DNA of 37,884 nt from JAVBOD01 sp031551045 (GCA_031551045.1 JAVBOD010000088.1:1-37884); one strand, 5' to 3'; counted from the stretch's first letter, positions 23,103 to 32,843 are shown. Translations and numbers: made by a program. The notes: generated by a model not told the origin, from the letters alone.

Positions 23103-23140
23103 ACAATTTAAAGAATAATTTGGCAACAATAACCTGCTTC

Positions 23141-23962
23141 ATGGCGAAAAAGAAAAGAAAAAAGAAGAAAGTATTTTTGATAGCAGCATTGGCTCCACTG
23201 GCGCTCATCGGCGCATACGCACTGCTGAATCCCAACCAGACATTGCGTAAGACGATTGAAATTTATAACCGGTGCAGCGTTTTTTTCGAACGGATTCAAA
23301 ACAACAGAGTGTATGCCGAAAATTTCGGGACAACCATCCCGCGCGGCTATCACATCCACGGCATCGACGTGTCGCGCTACCAGCGGAAAATAGTATGGGA
23401 ATCCGTGTCGAAAGTCAGCCACGACAGCATGAAAATTAATTTTGCATTTATCAAAGCCACGGAAGGGAAAACCTTGTCGGACCGCTATTATAGCTACAAT
23501 ATGAAAGAAGCGCGGAAACATAATATTATTTGCGGCGCTTACCATTACTACAAACCCTCCGTCAATTCGAAAGAACAGGCGCTGAATTTTATCAGCTTGG
23601 TGGAACTGAAAAACGGCGATTTACCGCCGGTGCTGGATATCGAAGAAGAAAGCCCTTTTGGAAAGGAGAATATGAAAAAAGGAATCAAAAACTGGCTCGA
23701 AATCGTGGAGAAACATTACCGGATGAAGCCGATTATCTATACCTCCAACCATTTTCACGAGACGTATCTTTCGGGCAAGGAGTTCAAAGAGTATCCGTTT
23801 TGGATTGCGCATTATTACAAAAAGGAAATCAAGACCTCGGGCAATTGGCTCTTCTGGCAACACAGCGACAAGGCGCGTATAAACGGCATCAACGCTTGGG
23901 TGGACATGAACGTGTATAACGGAAATATAGAGGAATTGAAAAAGTTGTGCAAGAAAAATTGA
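23141..23962 (+). CDS. GH25-family lysozyme (muramidase)
   Basis: A 273-residue muramidase-like protein that would cut MurNAc-GlcNAc bonds in peptidoglycan. The start at ATG 23141 gives a very basic N terminus (AKKKRKKKKV) and one membrane segment (FLIAALAPLALIGAYALL), so it is probably membrane-anchored with the domain outside the cytoplasm. The GH25 domain begins at IHGIDVSRYQ (Asp about residue 76) and continues with FAFIKATEGKTLSD, GAYHYYKP and LPPVLDIEEES, the Asp-Glu catalytic pair region, then KPIIYTSNHF, FWIAHYY and WLFWQHSDKA. An upstream GTG would add 15 residues read from the repeat, and is rejected. Convergent with the TlpA-like gene. Confidence 0.88.
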   Translation: MAKKKRKKKKVFLIAALAPLALIGAYALLNPNQTLRKTIEIYNRCSVFFERIQNNRVYAENFGTTIPRGYHIHGIDVSRYQRKIVWESVSKVSHDSMKINFAFIKATEGKTLSDRYYSYNMKEARKHNIICGAYHYYKPSVNSKEQALNFISLVELKNGDLPPVLDIEEESPFGKENMKKGIKNWLEIVEKHYRMKPIIYTSNHFHETYLSGKEFKEYPFWIAHYYKKEIKTSGNWLFWQHSDKARINGINAWVDMNVYNGNIEELKKLCKKN

Positions 23963-23979
23963 AACAAGAAATAAAGAAC

Positions 23980-24095
23980 CTGTTCAAAAAGTCAAAAATA
24001 CATTAACCGCAAAGGCGCGAAGAACCTGCCCGAATGAACACATTCGTTCAGGCGGGCTTTGTGTTCTTTGCGGTTAAAAAATATTTCTTGAACAG
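23980..24095. repeat. Nested inverted-repeat element between convergent genes
   Basis: Three nested stems: CTGTTCAA/TTGAACAG (23980-23987, 24088-24095), a perfect 12-bp TTAACCGCAAAG/CTTTGCGGTTAA (24003-24014, 24066-24077) and the central CGAATG-AACA-CATTCG (24031-24046), with CCTGCCCGA and TTCAGGCGGG on its flanks. Those last two blocks also occur at 1444-1470. It may act as a bidirectional terminator for the GH25 and TlpA genes, but its composition is that of a dispersed repeat. Confidence 0.7.
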
Positions 24096-24124
24096 CTCCC
24101 TTTCTCACAAACAGCCACAAGAAA

Positions 24125-25483
24125 CTATTTTAGCACGGCGTCCAATATTTTGCCGATATTCTCATCGGAAGGCCGGGGCGCAAAGGCGTCTAATATCTTA
24201 AAATCTTTATCGATGAGGATAAAACGCGGAATACCGGCCAGCACCCATTCGCTGCCAAGCCGTTTATCTTTTGAAATATACTGCGTATGCCCTTTACCCT
24301 TGGTTGCAATAAAGTTTTTCCAAGCCTTTTCGTTCGTGTCGGTCGATATTTTCACAAAGAGGATATTGTCATTGCCGGCATATTTTTCGGCTAAGGCCTC
24401 GAATGCCGGCGCTTCTTTCAGGCACGGGGCGCACCACGTAGCCCAAAGGTCGATATACAACACGCGGCCTTTCAGTTCACTGAGCATCATTTCCTTTCCG
24501 TCGTTACGGGTAATACTGAAATCGGGCGCAGGAGCTCCCTCGCTTAACTTGCCGGCAGAGGCCAGTGCACGCTCCATTTCCGCTTTGAAGTCGGGTTGCT
24601 TCATGGTAGTAACAAACAGGGCTATCCGGTCAATTGTTTCGGGCGCAGGCTTATCGTCAAGTTCTCTTTTCATCGCGTAGGCCGCCAAAAGCTCTTCGCT
24701 GCGTTGCGGCAGGGATAAGCCCGTGAACAAGTCGGAGAAGCCACGTTGTTTACTAAGGTAAAACACGTTGCGCAGCACTTCGAGGTCGAGGTATTTCACA
24801 TCGGTAATGGCGGCGATGGGTTTCAACAGTGGTGGCATATCTTTTGTGAACATTTCCTCCATCGCGCCCATTTCTTCCATCGTAATATCATATTTATAAC
24901 CGCAGTACGAGAGAAACGAAAGATAGCTGTTTGCTATGTCGGCTTGGATGCGCGCGCGCTCCAAATCGCGGAAATCGTCCGATACGCCTTGCACTGTTTC
25001 CAACTCGCGCAGCCGCCATTGCGCCAAACTATCCACCGTTGTTTTGGTAGCAGAGAATGTCCTTTTTACATTGTCGCCCGAATTCAAAAACGAGCCGCCT
25101 TTCGGGAGAAACCGTCCGGAAAGGTAACGGTTCGCCTCTGCGCCACGCCCGGAAAACCGTGCCTGGCCGCTGTGTTCGTTGATGTAAATTTCCATGTCGT
25201 CGCCCGGCGAGAGGTAGAGCGTATTACGTATGATATTGTAATAAGCGGGCGCAGCAAGAGGCAGGATGGTGTCAAAACGCCCGTTTGCATCAATATTCAG
25301 AACGATATCGCCACTGTTGCCCAGCATGGACGACGCGCCAACATATTGCATGGCAACGGAGCGTTCTTTTATGTCGATTTGCCCTTTTAACCGGATGGTA
25401 GTCGTTTGGGCCGATACGGATAAAGATAATAATAGATTGGCAGCAACTATCATTATGGTCAAGGAGAATTTCTTTGCAGTCAT
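24125..25483 (-). CDS. TlpA-family thioredoxin-like protein with DUF4369-type N domain
   Basis: An exported thiol-disulfide protein of 452 residues. A type I signal peptide ends near residue 25 (LLLSLSVSAQ). An N-terminal beta domain (about 27-125, DUF4369-like) includes YYNIIRNTLYLSPGDDMEIY. A helical middle region follows. A C-terminal TlpA/AhpC-TSA thioredoxin domain starts around residue 317 with APAPDFSITRNDGKEMMLSE and carries the active site WATWCAPCLKEAP (Cys351, Cys354). It is about the same length as, and shares many stretches with, the lipoprotein at 35335-36687. It is divergent from the ECF sigma gene, so it may belong to the same regulon. A likely role is reduction of periplasmic disulfides; the partner is not known. 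Confidence 0.86.
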   Translation of the reverse strand: MTAKKFSLTIMIVAANLLLSLSVSAQTTTIRLKGQIDIKERSVAMQYVGASSMLGNSGDIVLNIDANGRFDTILPLAAPAYYNIIRNTLYLSPGDDMEIYINEHSGQARFSGRGAEANRYLSGRFLPKGGSFLNSGDNVKRTFSATKTTVDSLAQWRLRELETVQGVSDDFRDLERARIQADIANSYLSFLSYCGYKYDITMEEMGAMEEMFTKDMPPLLKPIAAITDVKYLDLEVLRNVFYLSKQRGFSDLFTGLSLPQRSEELLAAYAMKRELDDKPAPETIDRIALFVTTMKQPDFKAEMERALASAGKLSEGAPAPDFSITRNDGKEMMLSELKGRVLYIDLWATWCAPCLKEAPAFEALAEKYAGNDNILFVKISTDTNEKAWKNFIATKGKGHTQYISKDKRLGSEWVLAGIPRFILIDKDFKILDAFAPRPSDENIGKILDAVLK

Positions 25484-25598
25484 TTTTTTAATTTTTAGTT
25501 ATATTAATAAAAAGAAATTGCCGAAAGCAACAAAGAGGAATGATATTTTCTATAATTCAAGAAGACATTCATCATTCTTCCATAGGGAATATTTGCGG

Positions 25599-25606
25599 CA
25601 AAGATA
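25599..25606 (-). promoter_or_regulatory. -7 box for the divergent TlpA-like gene
   Basis: Minus-strand TATCTTTG is a perfect TAnnTTTG match, about 116 bp before the ATG at 25483, implying a leader of about 110 nt. Confidence 0.45.
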
Positions 25607-25765
25607 CAAAAAAAAAATTACGACTTTTGGGGAATAGATTGCTGTGTCGCGAAGCGACCATATAAATGCAATTTGTCATACACCCTTCACGTTGGTATAA
25701 AAGACTGTTTGAAAATATTTATTTAACTTTACGTTAGGATTTTAGAAAATAGCTGCTAAAATTAT

Positions 25766-25793
25766 CTTGAACCTGAAATTTTTAATAGCTTTG
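25766..25793 (+). promoter_or_regulatory. Promoter for the ECF sigma gene
   Basis: TAGCTTTG (25786-25793) matches TAnnTTTG. A CTTG at 25766-25769, 16 bp upstream, is a weak -33 candidate. Predicted transcription start near 25799 leaves about 20 nt before the GTG start. Confidence 0.45.
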
Positions 25794-25821
25794 TCTTGCT
25801 ATATTATTAACGTGCTAACAA

Positions 25822-26433
25822 GTGCCATTAGTTGAACCTTCATACCATTACGAAAACGAATCGGCACTCCTTGAGGCGCTGCAACAAGGAGAAGCAGCGG
25901 CATACCACAGCATAAACAAAAAATACGCCCATCAATTGCTGTCATACGGCATTGGCTTGGGCTTCAACCGGGAAGTTGTAAAAGACGCCATCCAGGATGT
26001 ACTCTATAATTTCTATAGTTGTACAATGAAACTGAAAGATGTAAAAAGCATTAAATCATATCTGTTTAAATCGCTCAAAAACAGGCTCCTCAATATTCGC
26101 CGCAAGGAGGTCGATACGGTAGATTTGCATCATAGGGAGCTGGAATTTTCTATCAAGGTCACCGTATTGGAGGAACTGATATCGGAAGAAGAGCGGCAAA
26201 ACATTCAATCCGAAATTGAAAAATACTTGAACTGCCTCACCAGCCGGCAACGCGAGGCTATATACCTGCGATTCATACAGGAATTGGAATACGACGAAAT
26301 AGCCGCTCTCCTGAAAATGAGTGTTCACGGAACGCGCAAACTTATTTCAAGAGCTATTTCCCGCATTCGCGAACAAAACCTCAACCCCCTGTCATTAATC
26401 ATTCTGCTCCAAGTACTCTCGCCCATAGAGTAG
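25822..26433 (+). CDS. ECF RNA polymerase sigma factor
   Basis: A 203-residue extracytoplasmic-function sigma factor that would direct RNA polymerase to promoters of the SusC operon. Region 2 is about residues 25-92 (YHSINKKYAHQLLSYGIGLG, VVKDAIQDVLYNFY, SYLFKSLKNRLLN) and region 4 about 135-190 (LNCLTSRQREAIYLRFIQEL, EYDEIAALLKMSVHGTRKLI). Translation appears to begin at GTG 25822, because a TAA lies two codons upstream and no earlier or nearby ATG is in frame. The protein ends in a short hydrophobic tail (LIILLQVLSP), unusual for this family but present in some Bacteroidota members. The FecR anti-sigma gene follows 187 bp later. The gene order sigma, anti-sigma, STN-type SusC fits cell-surface signalling. 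Confidence 0.9.
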   Translation: MPLVEPSYHYENESALLEALQQGEAAAYHSINKKYAHQLLSYGIGLGFNREVVKDAIQDVLYNFYSCTMKLKDVKSIKSYLFKSLKNRLLNIRRKEVDTVDLHHRELEFSIKVTVLEELISEEERQNIQSEIEKYLNCLTSRQREAIYLRFIQELEYDEIAALLKMSVHGTRKLISRAISRIREQNLNPLSLIILLQVLSPIE

Positions 26434-26450
26434 GCTCATTGTCATTAATT

Positions 26451-26465
26451 AAGGCCGGAGGCCTT
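26451..26465 (+). terminator. Small hairpin after the sigma gene
   Basis: AAGGCC-GGA-GGCCTT, a perfect 6-bp stem, 18 bp after the sigma stop, followed by pyrimidine-rich sequence. It may separate the sigma gene from the fecR gene. The stem is short and there is no clean T run. Confidence 0.35.
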
Positions 26466-26620
26466 GCCTTCTCCTCCCTCTTTCTTTCCATTTTTAATTA
26501 AAATTAACAATATTTAATACGCTGTCTATAAGAATGGTAGAAAATTTGTACTTGTTTTACAAAAAAACATGGGTATAAAAACTCAGCCTCCGTGTCTTAA
26601 ACTTAAAACACCTACAACTG

Positions 26621-27853
26621 ATGAAAAAACACGGTTATGAAAATTGGACATCCGTAGATTTTGTAAAAGACCCCCGTTTTTTACATTGGCGGTTGTTCCT
26701 CGACGAGGAAAGCACCTTATTTTGGAATACTTTTTTGGCCGAACATCCGGAGAAAAAAGAAGAAATAGCTTTTGCCATAAAAATTTTCGACTCCATCCGC
26801 TTTAATCATTACGAGCTTTCCGAAGAGGAAATCATAGCGCAAAAAAATGGGATAGACGAGCGTATCCGGCAATTCAAAAACGAAGACAAAAAACGAGTAG
26901 CCCGCTTGAGAAAAGTCGCAAGCGTTTTCCTCCGGATAGCAGCTATTATCGCACTACCCGTGTGCCTGTATTTCTTGCTCGATTCCCCGCAAAAAGAAAC
27001 AGAAGAAAACCGGTCTGCCCAAAACGAACGACGTATCATTATTGAGAAAAACGACACGGCGGCAAAAGATATCAGGATTGTTTTGTCCGACAACCGTTCG
27101 ATTACGCTTGACCATGATGCCGACATCGTCTATGACAACAAGGGAAATATTGTTGTAAACGGCGAGCAAAAAGCCGAAACGGGGCACTTGCGAACAGCGT
27201 TCGAGGAAACGGCATTCAACAAACTGATTGTTCCATGGGGAAAGCGTTCTTCGCTCGTACTTCCCGATGGCAGCAAAATCTGGGTTAATTCGGGTTCTAC
27301 CTTGGAATTTCCGGCGGCCTTTGATAAGAGGAAGCGAGAAGTGCGCCTGAACGGCGAGATATATATTGAAGTAGCAAGGGACGATGCAAAACCTTTTATC
27401 GTACGGGCACCCAAATTTTCCGTTAATGTGCTGGGCACGAAATTCGATATCTCGGCCTACGCCGAAGATGAAATACACTCGGTTGTACTTGTCAAAGGCT
27501 CGGTCGAGGTAATTGCTCCTTCCGCGGCACCGCAAAAGATGCAGCCTACCGATATGCTTACGCTGCACGAGGGAAATTTCCGCAAGGAACAAGTAGATGT
27601 ATATAGTTACATCTCGTGGAAAGACAACCTTATCTGCCTTTACAACGAGCCTGTTAAAAACCTGCTGACCCGCCTATCAAGATACTATGATATTCCTATA
27701 GAAATTATCGGCGACGTGGCCGATGTAAATATAAACATGACAGGGAAGTTATTGCTGCTCGATGATTTTAATGCTATTTTGGAAAACATTTCCGTCATTT
27801 CGCCCATTCGTTACGAATGGCAAGGTAACAAAGTAATAATTAGAGGAAAATAA
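26621..27853 (+). CDS. FecR-family anti-sigma factor
   Basis: A 410-residue inner-membrane regulator that holds the ECF sigma factor and releases it on a signal from the outer-membrane receptor. Residues 1-95 are cytoplasmic (EESTLFWNTFLAEHPEKK is the usual FecR N-terminal region). One membrane helix follows at about 99-120 (VASVFLRIAAIIALPVCLYF). The periplasmic part carries the FecR domain: LIVPWGKRSSLVLPDGSKIW, VNSGSTLEFPAAF, EVRLNGEIYIEVARD and FSVNVLGTKFDISAY. The DUF4974 C terminus is LLTRLSRYYDIPIEI, then MTGKLLLLDDFNAILE. The SusC gene begins 12 bp after the stop, which ties regulator and receptor into one unit. Confidence 0.92.
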   Translation: MKKHGYENWTSVDFVKDPRFLHWRLFLDEESTLFWNTFLAEHPEKKEEIAFAIKIFDSIRFNHYELSEEEIIAQKNGIDERIRQFKNEDKKRVARLRKVASVFLRIAAIIALPVCLYFLLDSPQKETEENRSAQNERRIIIEKNDTAAKDIRIVLSDNRSITLDHDADIVYDNKGNIVVNGEQKAETGHLRTAFEETAFNKLIVPWGKRSSLVLPDGSKIWVNSGSTLEFPAAFDKRKREVRLNGEIYIEVARDDAKPFIVRAPKFSVNVLGTKFDISAYAEDEIHSVVLVKGSVEVIAPSAAPQKMQPTDMLTLHEGNFRKEQVDVYSYISWKDNLICLYNEPVKNLLTRLSRYYDIPIEIIGDVADVNINMTGKLLLLDDFNAILENISVISPIRYEWQGNKVIIRGK

Positions 27854-27865
27854 TTTTTTGAACCT

Positions 27866-30800
27866 ATGAAAGAAAGGCACTACTTAATCCAAGCATGGGC
27901 AAATCATGTTTTTGCCTGTCAAAGAAATCCGAGACGACTTATGGTATTACTGGCCGTGAGTTTATCGCTGGTATGCTCTCCGGCCTATGCACAGGGGACG
28001 ATAACCCTGGAGGCTTCCAATCAATCCATTAGAAACGTATTTAAAATGATAGAAGAAAAAAGCGACTATGTTTTTCTTTTCAATCACGACATTTCTACGG
28101 ATATTGAAAAACAGGTAAGCATTAACGTGAAAGCGGCAAGCCTGGAACAGGTACTGAATGACATTTTTAAAGCCACCGATTTGGTCTATAAAATTTCGGG
28201 GAAGCAGGTGCTTATCGGCAAAAAAGCGCCGAAACCGGCCGCTGTCCAACAGCCGGAAATGAAAGTGGTTTCGGGAGCCGTTGCCGATATCGAGGGGCCG
28301 CTGGAAGGCGTGAACGTAGTGCTTAAAGGTACCAGTTATTTTACGATGACGGATAAGGACGGAAAATTTTCGTTCCGCATCCCGTCAGATCAACCCGGCG
28401 TGCTTGTTTTCTCTTTTTTGGGCATGAAAACACAGGAAATCAGGGATGCCGGAAAAGAGTTTAACGTAATCATGGAGATAGAAGAGATGGGCGAGGTGGT
28501 GATTACCGGGATTTTTAAGCGGAAAAAAGAAGGATTTACCGGATCCGTCACACAATTATCAAGTGCGGATATCCAAAAACTATCGTCCAACAATGTGCTG
28601 AAAGCGCTGGAAATCGTCGATCCCGCCTTTAAAGTCAGCGGGAATAACCTCAGTGGCTCGAACCCCAATGCCATTCCCGATTTTCAACTGCGCGGACAGG
28701 CCAGTATCGGGGATTATGAAAGCGACGATTTTGTGGTGATGCGAGGCGATTTCAATACCCGGCCGAACCAGCCGTTGTTCGTGCTGGACGGGATCATAGG
28801 CGTGAGCGCTGCCACCGTTATGAATCTTGACCCGGAACGGGTAGAATCGATTACCCTGCTGAAAGACGCGGCCGCAACCGTAATCTACGGATCACAAGCA
28901 GCCAACGGCGTGGTAGTGATTGAGACCAAAGCGCCCGTGTCCGGCAAATTACGATTTACCTATAATGGGAATTACCGTTTCGAAACGCCGGATTTAAGCG
29001 TGTACAACCTGCTGAACGCCGGGGAAAAATTGCAAATTGAAGAATTGGCCGGTTATTATAACGATAAAAATAATTTAGGGTTGCAGAATTACTACAATAC
29101 CATTCAACAGGAAATACTCAGCGGGGTGAACACCTATTGGATTGCCCAGCCGGTGCAAAATTCCTTCAACCACCGCCACGGGTTGACCATTGAAGGAGGC
29201 GACAACGCCCTGCGTTACAAAATATACATGGGCGCCAATTTTGCGCCGGGAGTGATGAAAGGAACCAACCTGGACACCAAGAGCGGGCAGGTGGATATCA
29301 TATACCGCGTCAATAAATTTTTGATAAGCAATCAAATTTATGTCGATTATTCCAGCGGCGCACGGGTTTCGCCCTACGGCAGTTTCCAGGAGTACACGCT
29401 GATTAATCCCTACTACCGGATGACGGATGCAAACGGCAATTACAAGCCGGTGTTGGACGACCACAAAACGGGAACGGGAAGCAGCCCGGACGAATATGTA
29501 GGATTCTATACGAATCCCACCATGAATCCGCTCTACAATACGCTCTTCGCTTCCAAAAACGAGGCGCGTACCTTCGACTTTCAAGAAGCGTTAAAGGTAG
29601 AGTACCTTCCGCTGGATAACTTACGGTTAAGTTTGGATTTCTCGTTAGGCCGCAATGATGGAACGGTGGAGATTTTTAAATCGGCGCAGAATACCGAATT
29701 TTATCTTATTAACGAACCTTCGTTACGGGGCCGTTTTCAATGGCAAAAGTCCGAGGGCTTTACCTACCGCTTAAGTTTTACCGGCTCCTACAATAAAAAT
29801 TTCGGAGAAAACCATCAATTTTCAGCCTTTGCCCGTTATAGCATCTATGAAAATAGCACCCGCCAAACCCAACTTACAAAAACCGGGTTCCCCAATGATA
29901 AGTTGAGCGAAGTGTATATGGGCTCTACCTACGAAAGTGCGGAAGGAGCTGAAGGAACTACCCGTGCGCTGGGATTTATGTTTACGCTGAACTATTTCTT
30001 CAAGCAGCGCTATGCGATAGACTACAGCATGCGTATCGACGCTTCTTCCGAATTCGGCCGTAACAACCGCTATGCGCCTTTCTGGTCGGCCGGTTTGCGC
30101 TGGAATGTAGATAAGGAGAAATTTATCAAGAACCTGAAAGTATTCGACGAGTTCATCATCCGCGGAACCTATGGAATAACCGGCTCGCAGGGCTTTTCGC
30201 CCTACCAGTCCCTGCAGATGTACACTTATGAAAACCTCATGAAAAAATATAAAAGCTCTCCTACCGTAGGCGCCGAAGTTTACGGGCTCGGCAATACGGA
30301 GCTGAAATGGCAACAAACCGACAATTACAACGTATCGATGGATTTTTCGATGTTCAAGAATATCATAGGCATCAAAGTGGAATATTATCAAAAATATACT
30401 AAAAACACGTTATTGGACTATTCGTTAGCTCCGTCGGTCGGGTTTTCCAGCATGAAAGAAAATCTGGGTAAAATATCCAACAAGGGTGTAGAGATGATTC
30501 TTCGCCTGATGCCTTATAGCAACTCGTCGAAGCGAGCCTACTGGAATATTGTGTTAACCGGAGCCAGCAACAAATCGCGTATCGAGGAAATATCCAATGC
30601 CCTGAAGTACCGCAACGAAACACAAATGAAAAACGTAACGGACCGCCCGTTGCCCCGCTACGAAAACGGGTACTCGCAATCCGTTATTTGGGCGGTTCGC
30701 TCGGCCGGCATCGACCCGATGACCGGGCGGGAAGTTTTTGTACAACGCGACGGACAACTTACTAACGAATACCGCCCTATCGACCAGGTACCCGTGGGAG

Positions 30801-31276
30801 ACCGCGAGCCGGATTTTTCGGGATCCATTTCTACGTCGTTCAACTACAAAGGCTTTAGCCTCAGCATTTCGGGCATGTATAAATGGGGTGGACAGAAATT
30901 TAATTCCACCTTGATTGATAAAGTAGAAAATGCAAACCTGCGGTTGAATGTAGATAAACGGGCGCTGACCGAACGTTGGAAACAGCCGGGAGACCAAGCG
31001 CTTTTTAAAGCCATTAACGGAGATATAACAAGGGAGCCGACCAAGGCGACCTCCCGCTTTGTGATGGACGACAACGAGTTTGTACTCTCTACTATCAACC
31101 TCGCTTATAGAATGGACAAGCAGCATAATGAATTTTTGAAATGGGCGGGGATCGAAATGGCGTCCATCGGCCTTTATTTCGAAGATATTGCGACGTTCTC
31201 CAGCATCAGGATGGAACGGGGTATCGATTATCCGTTTGCACGGCAGATATCCATGTCGCTCAACCTGACATTCTAA
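27866..31276 (+). CDS. SusC/RagA-family TonB-dependent receptor with STN signalling domain
   Basis: Outer-membrane energised importer, 1136 residues. Parts in order: a long signal sequence (LMVLLAVSLSLVCSPAYAQ, cleavage near residue 43), an STN domain (about 47-118: ITLEASNQSIRNVFKMIEEK with VLNDIFKATDLVYKI), a carboxypeptidase-regulatory-like beta domain (about 136-205), the plug (about 215-350: LRGQASIG, PLFVLDGIIGV, IESITLLKDAAATVIYGSQA, ANGVVVIETK) and a barrel ending in the terminal aromatic NLTF. The STN domain is the part that contacts a FecR-type anti-sigma, encoded immediately upstream. It pairs with the SusD gene downstream. In-frame Met26 (MVLLAV) is an alternative start with a more usual signal peptide. 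The substrate cannot be read from sequence. Confidence 0.93.
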   Translation: MKERHYLIQAWANHVFACQRNPRRLMVLLAVSLSLVCSPAYAQGTITLEASNQSIRNVFKMIEEKSDYVFLFNHDISTDIEKQVSINVKAASLEQVLNDIFKATDLVYKISGKQVLIGKKAPKPAAVQQPEMKVVSGAVADIEGPLEGVNVVLKGTSYFTMTDKDGKFSFRIPSDQPGVLVFSFLGMKTQEIRDAGKEFNVIMEIEEMGEVVITGIFKRKKEGFTGSVTQLSSADIQKLSSNNVLKALEIVDPAFKVSGNNLSGSNPNAIPDFQLRGQASIGDYESDDFVVMRGDFNTRPNQPLFVLDGIIGVSAATVMNLDPERVESITLLKDAAATVIYGSQAANGVVVIETKAPVSGKLRFTYNGNYRFETPDLSVYNLLNAGEKLQIEELAGYYNDKNNLGLQNYYNTIQQEILSGVNTYWIAQPVQNSFNHRHGLTIEGGDNALRYKIYMGANFAPGVMKGTNLDTKSGQVDIIYRVNKFLISNQIYVDYSSGARVSPYGSFQEYTLINPYYRMTDANGNYKPVLDDHKTGTGSSPDEYVGFYTNPTMNPLYNTLFASKNEARTFDFQEALKVEYLPLDNLRLSLDFSLGRNDGTVEIFKSAQNTEFYLINEPSLRGRFQWQKSEGFTYRLSFTGSYNKNFGENHQFSAFARYSIYENSTRQTQLTKTGFPNDKLSEVYMGSTYESAEGAEGTTRALGFMFTLNYFFKQRYAIDYSMRIDASSEFGRNNRYAPFWSAGLRWNVDKEKFIKNLKVFDEFIIRGTYGITGSQGFSPYQSLQMYTYENLMKKYKSSPTVGAEVYGLGNTELKWQQTDNYNVSMDFSMFKNIIGIKVEYYQKYTKNTLLDYSLAPSVGFSSMKENLGKISNKGVEMILRLMPYSNSSKRAYWNIVLTGASNKSRIEEISNALKYRNETQMKNVTDRPLPRYENGYSQSVIWAVRSAGIDPMTGREVFVQRDGQLTNEYRPIDQVPVGDREPDFSGSISTSFNYKGFSLSISGMYKWGGQKFNSTLIDKVENANLRLNVDKRALTERWKQPGDQALFKAINGDITREPTKATSRFVMDDNEFVLSTINLAYRMDKQHNEFLKWAGIEMASIGLYFEDIATFSSIRMERGIDYPFARQISMSLNLTF

Positions 31277-31384
31277 GCACGTACATTGAAATAAACGGAT
31301 AATAATTAACATATAAAATAACGTATGAATTTTGAGAAACGCCAACGAGTAAACAGGCTTATCGTCAACATTCAACAATACCAT

Positions 31385-32800
31385 ATGAGTATGAAAAAAT
31401 ATATCATCACCGCCCTTTGTACCGGCCTTCTATTCCTTGTTTCGTGCAACGAATGGCTGGATGTGCAACCGAAGACCATGGTAGAAGAAAGGGAGTTTTA
31501 CAGCCGCGAGATAGGTTTTATGGAGTCGTTAACCGGCATCTATATCAAAATGGCCAACACAAACCTCTATGCCAGAAATCTGAGTTATGGATTCCTCGAT
31601 GTATTGGGACAGCGGTATCAAGCCGAAAACAGCATTGTATACCAGGATCCGTTGTTATACACCTTTCCTTCGACAAAAACGGAGGCAACCACGTCCTCCA
31701 TTTGGAAAGGGATGTACAACACCATTGCCAATGTCAACAACCTTGTCAAATGGACGGATAAAAATAAAAAAGCGTTTACCACGCCCGGCTACTACGAGAT
31801 TATACGCGGCGAAGCGCTCGGTTTACGGGCTTTCCTGCATTTCGACCTGCTAAGGATGTACGGGCCGGTATATAAAATCGACCCGGGAGCCAAACGGATT
31901 TGTTACCGCAGCGAAATGAACCACGAGGCAAAAGAATTTTCTCCGGCAAACGCCGTGATTGACAGCGTTATCCGCGACCTGAAGGCGGCCGAAAATTTAT
32001 TGAACGGCCACGACCCGTTGCTGTTTGATTTTCCCCAATCGGAAAACGAAGAACTGCTGATGGCCGGCGACCGTTTCCTGGTTTACCGGCACAAGCGGAT
32101 GAATTTATATGCGGTAAAAGCCCTGCTGGCCAGAGTATATTTGTATGCAGGCGACAAAACCAACGCGGCAAAATACGCCCAGGAAGTTATCGATAGTGGG
32201 CTTTTTACCTTGGAGTCGAATATAAGCGACCTGCTCCACTCCAAGGAAATTATCTTTTCCATTTATGTAGATCAGTTTGCAAAACAAATTACCACAGAAT
32301 TTACCAATAATTACTACATCGTCCAGCAATCGTTCCTTGACCGGATTTTCGATGTCGCACACGACGGCACCAATGATTTCCGCCTGCGGGAAGGGGTTGG
32401 TTTCGATTACAGCGCAAGGGCCATCAGCCTGCGTAAGTACCGGCAAGACGAGGCATGGCCATCTACCGAAGGCACCATCCCGTTGATTCGCCTGCCGGAA
32501 ATGTACTATATCCTGGCAGAATGTACCGACGATTATACCCTGGCTACCTCTTACCTGAACATGGTCAGAAATTCGCGAGGGGTAGATGAACTTCCCACGC
32601 TGGCCGGCGAATCGGGCAAATTGCAGGAAATCGAAAAAGAATACCGTAAAGAGTTTTATGGGGAAGGCCAACTGTTCTTCTTCTACAAACGCCACTACTA
32701 CACAACTTTTGTAAACTGCCCCCTATCAACTATGAGCAAAAAGAACTACATGTTCAGTTGGCCGGAAGACGAAGATTTGTTTGGTAAAACAGATAGCTAA
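31385..32800 (+). CDS. SusD/RagB-family substrate-binding lipoprotein
   Basis: Surface lid of the SusCD importer. From ATG 31385 it has 471 residues with a lipoprotein signal: MKKYIITALCTGLLFLVSC, Cys in the lipobox LVSC followed by NEWLDVQPK, the usual SusD mature start. The body is helical, with TPR-like regions typical of the family: GEALGLRAFLHFDLLRMYGP, the phrase RMNLYAVKALLARVYLYAGD, and IPLIRLPEMYYILAECTDDY near the C terminus. An in-frame ATG at 31325 would put 20 polar residues before the signal peptide and is unlikely. It forms an operon with susC and the lipoproteins downstream. Ligand not known. Confidence 0.92.
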   Translation: MSMKKYIITALCTGLLFLVSCNEWLDVQPKTMVEEREFYSREIGFMESLTGIYIKMANTNLYARNLSYGFLDVLGQRYQAENSIVYQDPLLYTFPSTKTEATTSSIWKGMYNTIANVNNLVKWTDKNKKAFTTPGYYEIIRGEALGLRAFLHFDLLRMYGPVYKIDPGAKRICYRSEMNHEAKEFSPANAVIDSVIRDLKAAENLLNGHDPLLFDFPQSENEELLMAGDRFLVYRHKRMNLYAVKALLARVYLYAGDKTNAAKYAQEVIDSGLFTLESNISDLLHSKEIIFSIYVDQFAKQITTEFTNNYYIVQQSFLDRIFDVAHDGTNDFRLREGVGFDYSARAISLRKYRQDEAWPSTEGTIPLIRLPEMYYILAECTDDYTLATSYLNMVRNSRGVDELPTLAGESGKLQEIEKEYRKEFYGEGQLFFFYKRHYYTTFVNCPLSTMSKKNYMFSWPEDEDLFGKTDS

Positions 32801-32843
32801 AGAGAACCCGTAAGCATTTTATAAACCTATAAAAAACAGACTT

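Larger units (their letters stand above)
25484..25821. other. Divergent control region between TlpA-like gene and ECF sigma gene
   Basis: About 340 bases with no gene. It holds the -7 box for the minus-strand TlpA gene (25599-25606), a small GTCGC-GAA-GCGAC hairpin (25646-25658) and the -7 box for the sigma gene (25786-25793). It is otherwise AT-rich. A regulator-binding site was not identified. Confidence 0.5.

Noticed and set aside
23096..23140. An upstream GTG start for the GH25 lysozyme gene
   Set aside because: It would begin within the repeat element and add 15 residues with no family counterpart before the basic anchor sequence; ATG 23141 is a better start.
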